From assembly GCF_004359215.1 (NCBI RefSeq), contig NC_090624.1:730651-744695 (forward strand): a DNA stretch of 14,045 bases. Direction: 5' to 3'. Positions 1-7,760 of this stretch are shown here, one piece after another. The DNA comes from Bremia lactucae (taxonomy: Eukaryota; Oomycota; Peronosporomycetes; Peronosporales; Peronosporaceae). Positions within the stretch are counted from its first letter, which is position 1, and every line of letters starts with the position of its first letter. A model generated the notes under the pieces. The model was not told the DNA's origin, did not search any database, and was given only the letters and a program-made list of their open reading frames with translations. A program made the position numbers and the translations under genes.

Positions 1-168
1 AGCAGAAGAATTTCTGCTAACTCGAGAATCAATAATCGGTTTCGTTCAGAATTCCATTGCTAACGCAGTGGACCGACAGAAACGGAATGCAGACAAACGT
101 GGAAGAGCAAATGTTCATTCATTTAAAACTAATGATCTAGTGCTACTCTCTACGGTAAACCTACCTAG
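1..168 (+). pseudogene. Ty3/gypsy pol fragment (integrase C-terminal part)
   Basis: This stretch is clearly homologous, base by base, to 9987-10154 of the second gypsy copy in the window, with scattered substitutions. It covers the part of integrase after the DDE core, in the residues leading to the conserved LSTVNLP segment. Homology stops at 167-168, just before the part that leads into the GPF motif. It enters from the left edge of the window, so the rest of the element lies outside. The missing continuation is found inverted at 2612 going left, which suggests an internal inversion. It cannot make a protein by itself. The assignment to gypsy pol is firm because of the internal homology. 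Confidence 0.85.
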
Positions 169-301
169 TTTAAATTATATAATAATATAGGAAGCCACCA
201 TTATAAAGAACTGAAAAAATTGGCTGATTAAGTTATAAGAATCAAACTCATCCCCATTTATATGTGAATGAACAGATGTGCATCACATACACAAGGGTGG
301 G
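169..301. repeat. AT-rich filler with an LTR fragment
   Basis: No gene is seen. Positions 263-300 match 13698-13735 closely (shared TGTGAATG, ATGTGCATCACAT and CACAAGGGT blocks), so they are a small piece of the LTR family found at 13390-13864, in the same orientation. The AT-rich part before it (169-262) has no recognisable feature. The stretch abuts the 3' end of the LTR at 302. Confidence 0.5.
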
Positions 302-716
302 TGCAACGGGGCACTACGACTTGTACTGCTTCAGTTGCGTGTGGTGCCTTACGTTATTTCACGTACACTAGTACGTGCAGAGAAAGACTTATCTTAAGAC
401 AACTTATTTAAATCGGGTTAAATGAAAACTGTATTAACATAGTTAAGTTTCTCTTCTTTCTATCTGTCAACGCTAGCTTAATTATAAACTAATACTAAAC
501 ATGCAATTGAAATCTTGTCTTATCTTATCTGCCTTTCTCTTTTGTTTACATCTACAGTTAATTAGTCTGCGGGACAAATAGATACAATAGCCTATACCTA
601 TTTATGGATAAGATTTCTGAACATTACTAAATATAGTAATATCCTCCAAATATTATCTACCTCTTATATATATATTAATTAACAACCTTTGAGTGTTAAT
701 TTCATGTGACGATACA
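302..716 (-). repeat. Ty3/gypsy LTR (3' LTR of the inverted element)
   Basis: Read on the minus strand, this is the same LTR family as 4775-5211. The 716 end begins TGTATCGTCACATG and continues with a segment matching the start of the intact LTR. The 302 end finishes with GTAGTGCCCCGTTGCA, matching the intact LTR end GTAGTGCCCCGTTACA. The middle is diverged. The first ten bases of the family LTR (TGTAACGGGG) are absent at the 716 side. It lies directly downstream, on the minus strand, of a purine tract and of the pol 3' end, so it is a 3' LTR. Confidence 0.8.
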
Positions 717-726
717 CCCCTCCCTT
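717..726 (-). promoter_or_regulatory. Polypurine tract of the inverted gypsy element
   Basis: On the minus strand this reads AAGGGAGGGG and lies immediately before the LTR start. In LTR retrotransposons such a tract primes plus-strand DNA synthesis during reverse transcription. Its position next to the LTR supports the minus orientation of this block. Confidence 0.65.
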
Positions 727-832
727 AAACGACAATCTATCTGACTGCCATTGGATGGAGTGGTCGCTATGTGACCACTTAATTTTAAAAAATGATGTTG
801 ATTGGTCAGAACCATCATTTAAATCCCATCGC

Positions 833-2506
833 ATGAAGACCAAATTCATGCGGGGTGTTGATAGTGCTGCGCCTACGGCTGCGGTTCGTGCAGCCGCGGG
901 TGACACACTGTTATCTCTTGCGGCAGGCGGAACGTCTGCCGTAGTATCTTCCACTCGCGCAAAACTAGATGTTGCGAGTGCACGTGGTGATTCACCACGT
1001 GAAAACGACCCCTCTTTCGAGGTCGACTACGAATGCGAGTCGGACGAAATGGCCGACTCGGGGAGAATAGAACAGTCGCCTGATAGACGTCAGGCGGCTG
1101 ACTATGAGCCTTCAAATGAGAGGGCTCATTCTGCTAGACGAGTTAATAGTCTATTTCGTTCCGACGATGAGGATGATCCCTCATCGCCCGTTCCGTCGCC
1201 CGTACGGTCACCTGCACCTGTTTGTGTGCAAGGTGATGACCATGGCGTAATCCATCGTAATAAAAGTTTTTATGGTACCCTTGCATCAGTGGGTACCACT
1301 CAGGGGAGTGAAGACAATAAAATGTCTCATCTCGCCCTGAAAAGATGCCGTGGCTTTTGCCAGAAGGGCTAATCAATAGCTTGTCTGGAAAAACTACTCC
1401 TCACAATAAATATCCCTTATTTATTGCGACAAGCTACATGGTCTTGATCCCAGCGCGAAGAACTTTCGCGCTGAGGAAATTTTTTATCTCGATGCTTTTC
1501 TTAAGCATCGATGGTTTAGTGGCAATAATAAGCGAGATAAAGTCTCGCTTTTGCAAGCCTAGAGCGCGTTCATTCGCAATGTCAAAGACATTGGACGCGA
1601 AGCCTGGTTTCAAAAACTTAACGCGAATTGCGTTAAGTTTGAGAAACGAACTCCAACCGGTGCAAAGCATAAATTGCATCGGTTATCACGTGAGGCTGGG
1701 CTTCCATGCCTCACGTGGGGTGATCCCTGTCCGTGTTGTGTTGACAACACGAAGCGAGTAAAAGAGGATGTCTATTCTCTTTCTTCGCCCTGGGGAGTGG
1801 CTCGCATCTCTACCGAGATGCGGGATGCGATTGGCGTTTTGCAATCGATTTTAAAGCGCCAGGGGCGCGTGTTTTCCGATGGGCCTTCTGAACCATCGGA
1901 TGGGTCTTGTCATACTGACGGACGAGGCCCTCAACGTCAGCAACCAGCTGGGAACGAGGCTCCCAGATCTCATGTGAAGGTGGATAACCACGCCAGCGAG
2001 CAAGATAACTCGTTCGCTGCCTCTTCACATCACGGTGGTTCTGGGTAGTTCCACAAGGAAACGTTGACCACCGTGGGAATCCACCAATGGTTGTGAAGGA
2101 GGAGAGAAAATTAGATCCGACCGATGTGTCGGATCAGAGTCGAAAATCGACAAACTCGATCGCTTCCTCCATGATTTGGCGGAGGGACCTGATCACGAGC
2201 GCGCGTCGCTCGTTGAAGCAGACGATGCAGGCTCACCATATCGAGCGGTTGGAAGACCGTTCGAAGAGTGCGTATTCCATGTTGGAGTACGAACGGAAAT
2301 ATCACGCTGTTCGCGATGAGATGTCGTCAGCTCATCGCAGTTTCGAGGATATTCGGAACCGGCATGATAAACTTCAGGTTCAACATGAGAATCTGGTTCG
2401 CGATCACAAGAATCTTTTGGGGATTCTTGAAAAGGGTGGTCAAATCCGTCCTCGGAAGAAGCCGCGTACTGATGGTACGGGCGGAGCCGACCAACGTAAA
2501 ACGTAG
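833..2506 (+). pseudogene. Long antisense reading frame of gypsy element (broken)
   Basis: This protein-like frame runs opposite to pol. From the ATG at 833 it encodes an Ala-, Ser- and acid-rich region with DEDD, SPVPSPVRSPAP and GTTQGSED segments. Near 1340 it shifts frame into a helical, basic region (DAVAFARRAN, FRAEEIFYLDAF, REAWFQKL, LHRLSREAG, CPCCVDNTKRVKEDVYSL), with in-frame stops near 1374, 1404 and 1558. Near 2045-2087 it shifts again into MVVKEERKLDP and then a charged helical, probably coiled-coil stretch (MLEYERKYHAVRDE, LQVQHENLVRDHKNLL), ending at 2506. From about 1810 onward it overlaps the integrase C-terminus and chromodomain on the minus strand. Antisense ORFs near the 3' LTR are known in some plant Ty3/gypsy (Tat lineage) elements, with unclear function. 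I do not recognise the family. A possible oomycete initiator-like TCATTTA lies at 815-821. Alternative: a gag-like gene of an opposite element; the LTR orientation argues against this. Confidence 0.55.
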
Positions 2507-2526
2507 GATGCGTTCGCATCCTACGT
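981..2526. repeat. Dense series of short inverted repeats
   Basis: Perfect or near-perfect inverted repeats follow one another every 20-40 bases. Examples (outer limits, arm length): 981-1001 (10, CACGTGGTGA), 1036-1060 (8), 1073-1100 (11, one mismatch), 1165-1186 (8), 1273-1298 (8), 1452-1472 (8), 1687-1717 (10), 1803-1822 (8), 1875-1900 (8), 2031-2075 (9), 2114-2135 (8), 2407-2429 (8), 2501-2526 (12, ACGTAGGATGCG). They lie inside the region of the antisense frame and the pol 3' end. They are unrelated to each other in sequence, so this is not a tandem repeat. Confidence 0.85.
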
Positions 2527-2612
2527 GGCAATTCTATTGTGTACGCATTGCCTCTGCGATGCAGTACACAGAAAGGCGGTAGTAGTTTACTGCTACCCAC
2601 ATTAGTGACTAA
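1810..2612 (-). pseudogene. Ty3/gypsy pol 3' end: integrase C-terminus and chromodomain
   Basis: Read from 2612 leftwards, this starts with SSKLLP, then a disrupted GPF region followed by VLHRRGNAYTIELPRRM and THPTFYVGRLRPYHQY, which is the conserved integrase C-terminal SH3-like region of gypsy elements. A polar linker follows (about 2500-2190). Then comes SQPLVDSHGGQRFLVE, a frameshift near 2045, and the chromodomain core with YLARWRGYPPSHEIWEP and LVRQYDKTHPM, ending at a stop near 1810. The WRGY and WEP motifs are the hallmark of chromodomains, which target integration to particular chromatin. The first part is homologous to 10153-10269 of the other copy. Frameshifts, and loss of everything upstream in pol, make it non-functional. 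Confidence 0.85.
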
Positions 2613-2616
2613 ACGC

Positions 2617-2759
2617 TTGAACTACCGGTTAAAATATCCAAGTAACTAATTACTACTAAATGCATTTTGCAAGTGTTCATCTAAGTTCTCGTTGCATACG
2701 ATCACTTAAAAAAATCCCAATATCTTGTTAATGTCCACCACATTATAAGTGTGTTATCA
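2617..2759 (+). promoter_or_regulatory. Upstream region of the coiled-coil gene
   Basis: This 143-base AT-rich stretch lies between the end of the gypsy block and the ATG at 2760, so it must hold the core promoter if the gene is expressed. There is no TATA box I would defend. TCACTTA at 2702-2708 resembles the oomycete initiator consensus (YCAYTYY) except at the last base. The short distance means the neighbouring transposon could influence expression. Confidence 0.3.
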
Positions 2760-4049
2760 ATGACAGCGGCTGACGACGCTCGTCACCTCGAGTTATGCGC
2801 AAACGAACTTCGCGAGCTCGGGGCAGCCATCGGGTCTTGTCGCTTTCGAACTCCTTCATCGCATCTATCAATTCCATTGCAGACGTCCGAATCGACGTCG
2901 AAGCGTCGCAAACTTGTCTCAACGTCGCCATCGAAGACGAGTCGGTCGTTATTCTCGCTGGTCTCTAGCGCAGCTTATGCAGCAAAGACCAATGCATCTA
3001 GCCACCAGGAGACGTGGCAGGCGACTCTTCACCGATTAGCATTGGCAATTGACGAAAAAAATGCATCAAAAGGCTCAATTGAGCGCTGCGATCGGCTAAA
3101 GCGGCGTTTTGAAGCCCTGTCCGACACTGTTCAGCTATGTCAAGACAAGGTGCGCAAGATTGGAGACGAAGTATTGCTGCAGGATCGAGTGGAGAGTCAA
3201 TTGGCTCAAGAAGAGACGGCGTGGGAGCAGCAAATGCAGCTTCGAGAGCAGCGCGTGGCCGAGCGGGAGGTGGAGCTGCAGGCTTTAAAGGAAGAAAATA
3301 GTGTCCACGAGACGGAAGAATTGGAGCAATACACCAAGTTGTCGCAAGATGAGAACGATACTGAAGAGGAACAAGAGGTTCAAGCAGAAATAATGGAGCT
3401 GCAGGAGGCGGTGGCTCTCCGAGCCGAAGAAAAGAGGGATATTAAGGCTGCGATTGATTCGTTGCAGCGAAAACGACTCCGACGCCAGGCTGTAATTGCG
3501 GAGCACACAAAACAACGAGAAGCCGAGAATATGGTGATTGAGGCAGACGCTGCAGTGGCGGCAAGAGAGCAGGTATTAAGGGAATTGCGAGACGAGAAGG
3601 ATGTGCTTCAGAGAGAAATTATCGCAGCGGAGGAGATGGAAGAAAAACTGGAAGAGAATATGCAAGATCTACCAGCAATGAAAGAAGAGCTCGCGGAGGT
3701 GAAAACGACACGATTAAAGGTGCAAACTCGAGTCGATTCGTTACGATTGGAATTGGCACGACGGAAGCGGAAAATGAGGCATATGGTCGACATTCTGCTC
3801 TTGACGGCTCGAGACACGAACCCACCGACATTGCGGGAAGAAGCAGTGTTACTGCATTTGCTGTATCAGAATGAAGGAGAAATGGGCATGAATGAGCTCA
3901 AACAGGAAGCGAGTTTGGTACTGAAAGACCATGATAAACCAAATGGACTCGGTGTTGTCACGCGCGCCTTGTATTCGCTACTTGCCAATGGGGTCGTGCA
4001 GATTGATTGGTCGTATGGCAATGGGTTGGTCACGTCTTTATTGGTCTAG
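2760..4049 (+). CDS. Coiled-coil protein of unknown function
   Basis: A single uninterrupted frame of 429 residues from ATG at 2760 to TAG at 4047-4049. I chose this ATG because it is the first in frame; nine bases further upstream there is only an in-frame GTG. The N-terminus (1-30) is short and helical; residues 31-80 are Ser/Thr-rich with a basic KRRK (48-51) that could be a nuclear localisation signal. Residues about 105-355 are strongly charged and heptad-like (Glu, Arg, Lys, Gln, Leu), indicating a long coiled coil. The last 75 residues (from about 355) are less charged and compact, with LREEAVLLHLLYQNEG and VVTRALYSLLANGVVQIDW, which could be a winged-helix-like fold. No signal peptide, membrane span or RXLR motif is seen. 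This architecture occurs in nuclear or kinetochore proteins and many others, so no function is assigned. It is the only intact host-type gene here and stands between transposon remnants. Confidence 0.85.
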   Translation: MTAADDARHLELCANELRELGAAIGSCRFRTPSSHLSIPLQTSESTSKRRKLVSTSPSKTSRSLFSLVSSAAYAAKTNASSHQETWQATLHRLALAIDEKNASKGSIERCDRLKRRFEALSDTVQLCQDKVRKIGDEVLLQDRVESQLAQEETAWEQQMQLREQRVAEREVELQALKEENSVHETEELEQYTKLSQDENDTEEEQEVQAEIMELQEAVALRAEEKRDIKAAIDSLQRKRLRRQAVIAEHTKQREAENMVIEADAAVAAREQVLRELRDEKDVLQREIIAAEEMEEKLEENMQDLPAMKEELAEVKTTRLKVQTRVDSLRLELARRKRKMRHMVDILLLTARDTNPPTLREEAVLLHLLYQNEGEMGMNELKQEASLVLKDHDKPNGLGVVTRALYSLLANGVVQIDWSYGNGLVTSLLV

Positions 4050-4208
4050 AATGGCTCGATTGAAGGACGATTGGTCTTTACTCTTAGCAAGAGGTAGTTT
4101 AACCAAGTCGGTTCCCACTGACATGGATTTCGTAAGTAAAAGATGAAATGTTGGGTGTCATTATCACCGCAAAGCATTACTTGAATGAAAGACATGTTAA
4201 TTTAGTGA
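4050..4208. other. 3' flank of the coiled-coil gene
   Basis: About 160 bases between the stop codon and the LTR-like repeat. I see no gene and no convincing polyadenylation signal. It presumably holds the 3' untranslated region. Confidence 0.4.
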
Positions 4209-4774
4209 TGTGTGACACTGATGACAGTGTAGACAAGATGCCTCTGAGTACTTTTACGCACACAACGTGCGGGGGAAGCTACTAATTTACTTAGCGTGGT
4301 ATAGCAACATGAGTATAGAGAGAGTAACAACATAAAGACAAATATTAAGAAACACTTAGTGTAAGGAGAACTAAAATTGTTATAATTATATTGGAGTACT
4401 AAACGTATGTGTTTCTTATAGGTCTGACTTTCTATACAATATGATTGCTCGGGATTGATATAATGACGTTAACAAACCAATAAATAGAACCGCCAAGTTA
4501 CTGCTACAACATTAAACCATGTGTGGTACTATTGACAATGTTATCGAAAAAGAAAATATTCTCTATTCTTCCTCTTTTATAAAATAATAATTATGTAACG
4601 GACTGCCAAGTTACATAAATGTGTTGTGTGGCTAATAATATCAGGAACCCTTTCTCCACTCGCTTTCGTTTGCTCGGATCGCAGCATGTCTCAGTTCCAA
4701 GAAGACTGTACACTTGGTGTAACAGCCTTTCACTACCACTAGTCAAGCTTACACTGGTTACAGTGTAGGTTAGG
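4209..4774 (-). repeat. Minus-strand LTR remnant, cut by gypsy insertion
   Basis: On the minus strand this AT-rich stretch starts with CCTAACCTACACTGTAACC and ends CAGTGTCACACA, an LTR-like CA end. Its start is homologous to the minus strand of about 11655-11702, beside the copia pseudogene (shared CACCTAACCT, CAGTGTAAG, CTAGT, GAAAGG in order). It has no coding capacity. The gypsy LTR begins right at its edge (4775), so gypsy probably inserted into or next to it. It is most likely a solo or partial LTR of the copia-type element; the exact ends are not certain. Confidence 0.45.
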
Positions 4775-5211
4775 TGTAACGGGGTGTATCGTTACATGAA
4801 ATTAACACTTAAAGGTTGTTAATTAAAATATTATCTAAAAGGTTGGGAAAATTTGGAGAATATTACTTGACATAGTTATATTCTAAAAGCTTATCCATTC
4901 GTAGATATAGACCATTATATCTACTTTCTCCGCGGTCCAGTCAGCGCTGGACGCGCGGAAAGAGAAAGACAGATAAGACTTTATTACATGTTTTGAATTA
5001 TTTTATTTATAAGTTAGTATTTAGTAGATAGACAAGAAGACCTTAATTATATTGATATGGTTTTTAATTATCCCTCTTTAAAGCAAGTGTCTTCAAGAGT
5101 CTTCCTCTGCTCGTACTAGTGTACGTGAAGTGACGTGAGGCACCACTCGCACCGAGGCAGTGCGAAGAGGACTTGTACTGAAGCAGTACAAGTCAGTAGT
5201 GCCCCGTTACA
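4775..5211 (+). repeat. 5' LTR of gypsy element (437 bases)
   Basis: It starts TGTAACGGGG and ends CCCCGTTACA, a perfect 10-base terminal inverted repeat with the standard TG...CA ends. It is homologous to the minus-strand LTR at 302-716. Near its 3' end, 5170-5194 is a perfect hairpin with 11-base arms (GACTTGTACTG) and a 3-base loop. A GC-rich imperfect inverted repeat (GTCCAG/CTGGAC) lies near 4937-4955. Confidence 0.9.
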
Positions 5212-5213
5212 CC

Positions 5214-5231
5214 TGGTACCACTTTGTAGTC
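5214..5231 (+). promoter_or_regulatory. Putative primer-binding site
   Basis: Two bases after the LTR the sequence reads TGGTACCACTTTGTAGTC. Primer-binding sites start with TGG, the complement of a tRNA 3' CCA, at this position. The first bases are compatible with a tRNA 3' end, but I cannot name the tRNA. Confidence 0.5.
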
Positions 5232-5268
5232 CGTTCAAGGACCACAGTTCCATCATTCAAGAAAAAAA

Positions 5269-6376
5269 ATGGACATGTTAGATGATAATGGAAATACGCA
5301 TGACGTTTTCGCGTGATAGCTACTGACATACAAAGCAGTTTGGTCGAACGAATGAGTTCGACCGTAGGGAACGATGTCATCTTGGCCATGCTGTCTGGTT
5401 TGGACAGAGATTCCCTCCATTCAGCCATCGTCAAGTTCATACAACATGAACTTGACAAGGCGAATGAGAAGGTAGCCTTCCTTAATCAGCAAGGCTCTCA
5501 ACAGGTATAACTGTTGAGGGGGGTTACGACAGGTAAAGACCCCTGTACGATGGATGACGCACACGCGTCGTCCCAAAACATAAAAAATTGACATTTCTTA
5601 GTATAGGGAAGTCGAAGAAGACTCCCTTTCAAGATAATATGTCGCATAAGGAATCGTCACATCTTCTACGAGCAAATGCAAGTCGCATTTGCTCAGTCGA
5701 ATTTGGCAGGTCGTGCCAAAACTTAAGCACTAGGCCTTAAGTTGCGCGACCCATTTGTCTTTGGGTCGCTAGAGGCTTTTAAAGCCCGGCTCAAAAAAAC
5801 AGACGTTTGAACCGCCCAGAGCAGAGTTCAGAGCTCGTTCAGAGCTTCTGAAACCCGAAACAACGCAAGCGTGATGTTCACGCTTATGCCCAGCACATAT
5901 GACTCTTAGCGAGTTGTATCACGAACAACTCAGTTCATGAACACACGTTGATTACGGGGTTCATGCAAGGTCATACGGATGGCCCCGTAAAGAACCACCT
6001 GCTCCGCTTGGAACTGGATACACCTAAAGAAGCAATATACGTTGCGGAACAGGAAGACTTTAGCTTGAGACAGGCTGAAGCTAGTTCGTCATCGTATCAT
6101 CCTCCAAGAAGACACGAGCTGGGAGATCCAGAACCAATGGACCTCTCTTATGTCGAAAGCGAAGAACCTCGCTATTTGAACAACAAGCGATTCCAAAAAG
6201 GCATTCGCTCCCAAACGTTAGGTCACTACGCTCATGAGTGTAGTGCCCCACGCCCAGTGCCGAGAGGTACTGAACGTTTTTATAGACTGAAATGCCAAAA
6301 CGGGCAACGGTCGCGGGTCCGACGTTGTTGCGAAATCGCAACAGCAAGGCGGACCGCCAAAAAACGGTCGAGGTAG
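5269..6376 (+). pseudogene. gag: gag of the gypsy element (broken)
   Basis: Gag is the structural protein that forms virus-like particles and binds the element RNA. A start at ATG 5269 (MDMLDDNGNTHDVFA) meets a stop at 5314-5316. The frame resumes just before it with SSLVERMSSTVGNDVILAML and FIQHELDKANEKVAFLNQQG, ending at 5510. The middle is shifted (about 5660-5820) and shows VAFAQSNLAGRAKT, stop, ALGLKLRDPFVFGSLEAF, typical of the retrotransposon gag domain; the stop replaces a position where Trp is usual. From 5948 the frame is open to 6376 with TLITGFMQGHTDGPVKNHL, DTPKEAIYVAEQEDFSLRQA and EPMDLSYVES. The nucleic-acid-binding knuckle at about 6210-6240 reads SQTLGHYAHEC: the last His and Cys remain but both first Cys are gone. 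Confidence 0.85.
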
Positions 6377-6479
6377 TAGGGCGCAATGCCCTACTGATCC
6401 AGCAACTTCAAGAGAATTTGCAAATCTCTTGACAGAAGTTGCTCCAGACACACAATCGTTGTGTGTATCCCTCATCATC

Positions 6480-6757
6480 TGGAAGTAAAAAGTGACAAAT
6501 GATTTGTCACTTAGGCCCTAGTCGACTGTTGCGCGTCGAAAATTTTTATTCGTCGCCAGTCGCTATAGGGTCGTAGGCTCAAATATGTTGAGAGCGACAT
6601 CCCTCCCACAAGGATGACGGCGCGTCTAGCGACAGGCGCATCGATAACAGTAATGAAACGCGTAGTGAAATTTCACTACAAGTTAAGAGATTTACAGTAC
6701 GATGACGATTTCATCGTACTGGATTTGGATGACAAATTTGATGTCATCCTGGGTTAA
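6480..6757 (+). pseudogene. Aspartic protease region of gypsy pol (broken)
   Basis: The frame around 6515-6567 reads ALVDCCASKIFIRRQSL, matching the retropepsin active-site segment in which D-S/T/C-G-A is expected; the Asp codon is 6524-6526 but the invariant Gly is replaced by Cys. From 6614 the frame MTARLATGASITVMKRVV continues to DDDFIVLDLDDKFDVILG, stop (6755-6757), PWL. The FDVILGxPWL segment is the C-terminal hallmark of this protease. Several stops separate the two parts. The enzyme would process Gag-Pol; this copy is dead. Confidence 0.8.
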
Positions 6758-7760
6758 CCTTGGCTCAGAAAATAAAAGCTAATAATCAGCTGGCAGCATC
6801 GATCCGTAAAGATGCCTGCCACTTGTTCATCAGATGGCCATCTGATGAACGTCTTGGAGCGTACACAAGCGTGTGGATGTACTACGAGTGAGTGCGATGG
6901 CCTCACTTGTGGTACGGTCGTTAGTACAACTGCACAAGATCACAGTGTGATTACCAATCACATTGTGGAGTCAGCTGCCGGCGGCTGTGTTAATGCACAG
7001 GCAGCGCCGAAGGTCCACCACTCGAAAAGGTCGAGTGGATTGGGACATGAATGTACGCTTAGTGGGCGACATTCAAGGAGTATACCGGTTGCCCAGAAAG
7101 GACAACACGATGATCCAAGGTCGAGTAGAGAGTCGACCGTAGTGGACCCGACTGTGATAGCGCAATCACACTCGGAAGACGTTGAGGGAAGAGGTCCGCA
7201 CGTATTTGAGGAGAAAGCTCCTCAAATAGTGGAAGTTACTAGACTTTAAGATCCCGAGGGATTAATCCCCCCTCGGCAGCCTGTGAATAAATCCCAGAAA
7301 GAAACCGAGAAATTAAATGTCTTGGTTAATGATGGTTCGAGAGTAGGTGCTTATACTCTTGATCTGTATGCGCCTCCGAAGTTAACTTCGGAGATAACTC
7401 AATTACCAACCCTAGAGACTAAACGGAGATCTGCATAGTGGTAAAATCAAGCAGATCTGCGTACTCGTCATAGCGGACGAATACGCAACGGATATACGGT
7501 CAGCGGTAATTTTTGCAGAGAACGAACGGGTCCTCAGCAGCTCATCGATGGACGAAAGTGTCCTCGATGTGAAGACTCGGATTGAAAGATACAGTACTCA
7601 ATCTTGGGAGTCACTCTACCGATCGGGTAAAAGCGGGCCATGTGAGGGAGTTAACCTCCCCAAATAGCTCTCCGACCTTCTGTGTGCGAAAGGCCACAGG
7701 AGGGTGGCGGATATGCACGCATTTAACAAACTGAATGCTGCAACGGTACCGGCTCAAACG
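6758..7760 (+). pseudogene. Protease-RT linker and start of reverse transcriptase
   Basis: After the protease there is an open stretch (6812-7249, MPATCSSDGHLMNVLER to QIVEVTRL) without catalytic motifs, which fits the long variable linker of oomycete gypsy pol. Then LNVLVNDGSR, KLTSEITQLPTLE and a shift lead to IADEYATDIRSAVIFAENE and SSSMDESVLDVKTRIERYS (about 7470-7600). Immediately after, the frame jumps to AGHVRELTSPNSSPTFCVRK and ATGGWRI, then another frame gives MHAFNKLNAATVPAQT, the opening of the RT domain. Several tens of residues expected between the two parts appear deleted near 7620-7635. The domain then enters the N gap. Confidence 0.75.

Noticed and set aside
679..954. Minus-strand frame across the LTR edge
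   Set aside because: It runs through the purine tract and LTR and shows no motif; the plus-strand frame is more protein-like there.
3285..3831. Minus-strand frames inside the coiled-coil gene
   Set aside because: Ser/Phe/Leu-rich complements of Glu/Lys-rich coding sequence, with no motif.
302..5211. The LTRs at 302-716 and 4775-5211 bounding one element that captured the coiled-coil gene
   Set aside because: They are in opposite orientation, and each is joined to its own pol or gag piece with a polypurine tract or primer site in the right place.
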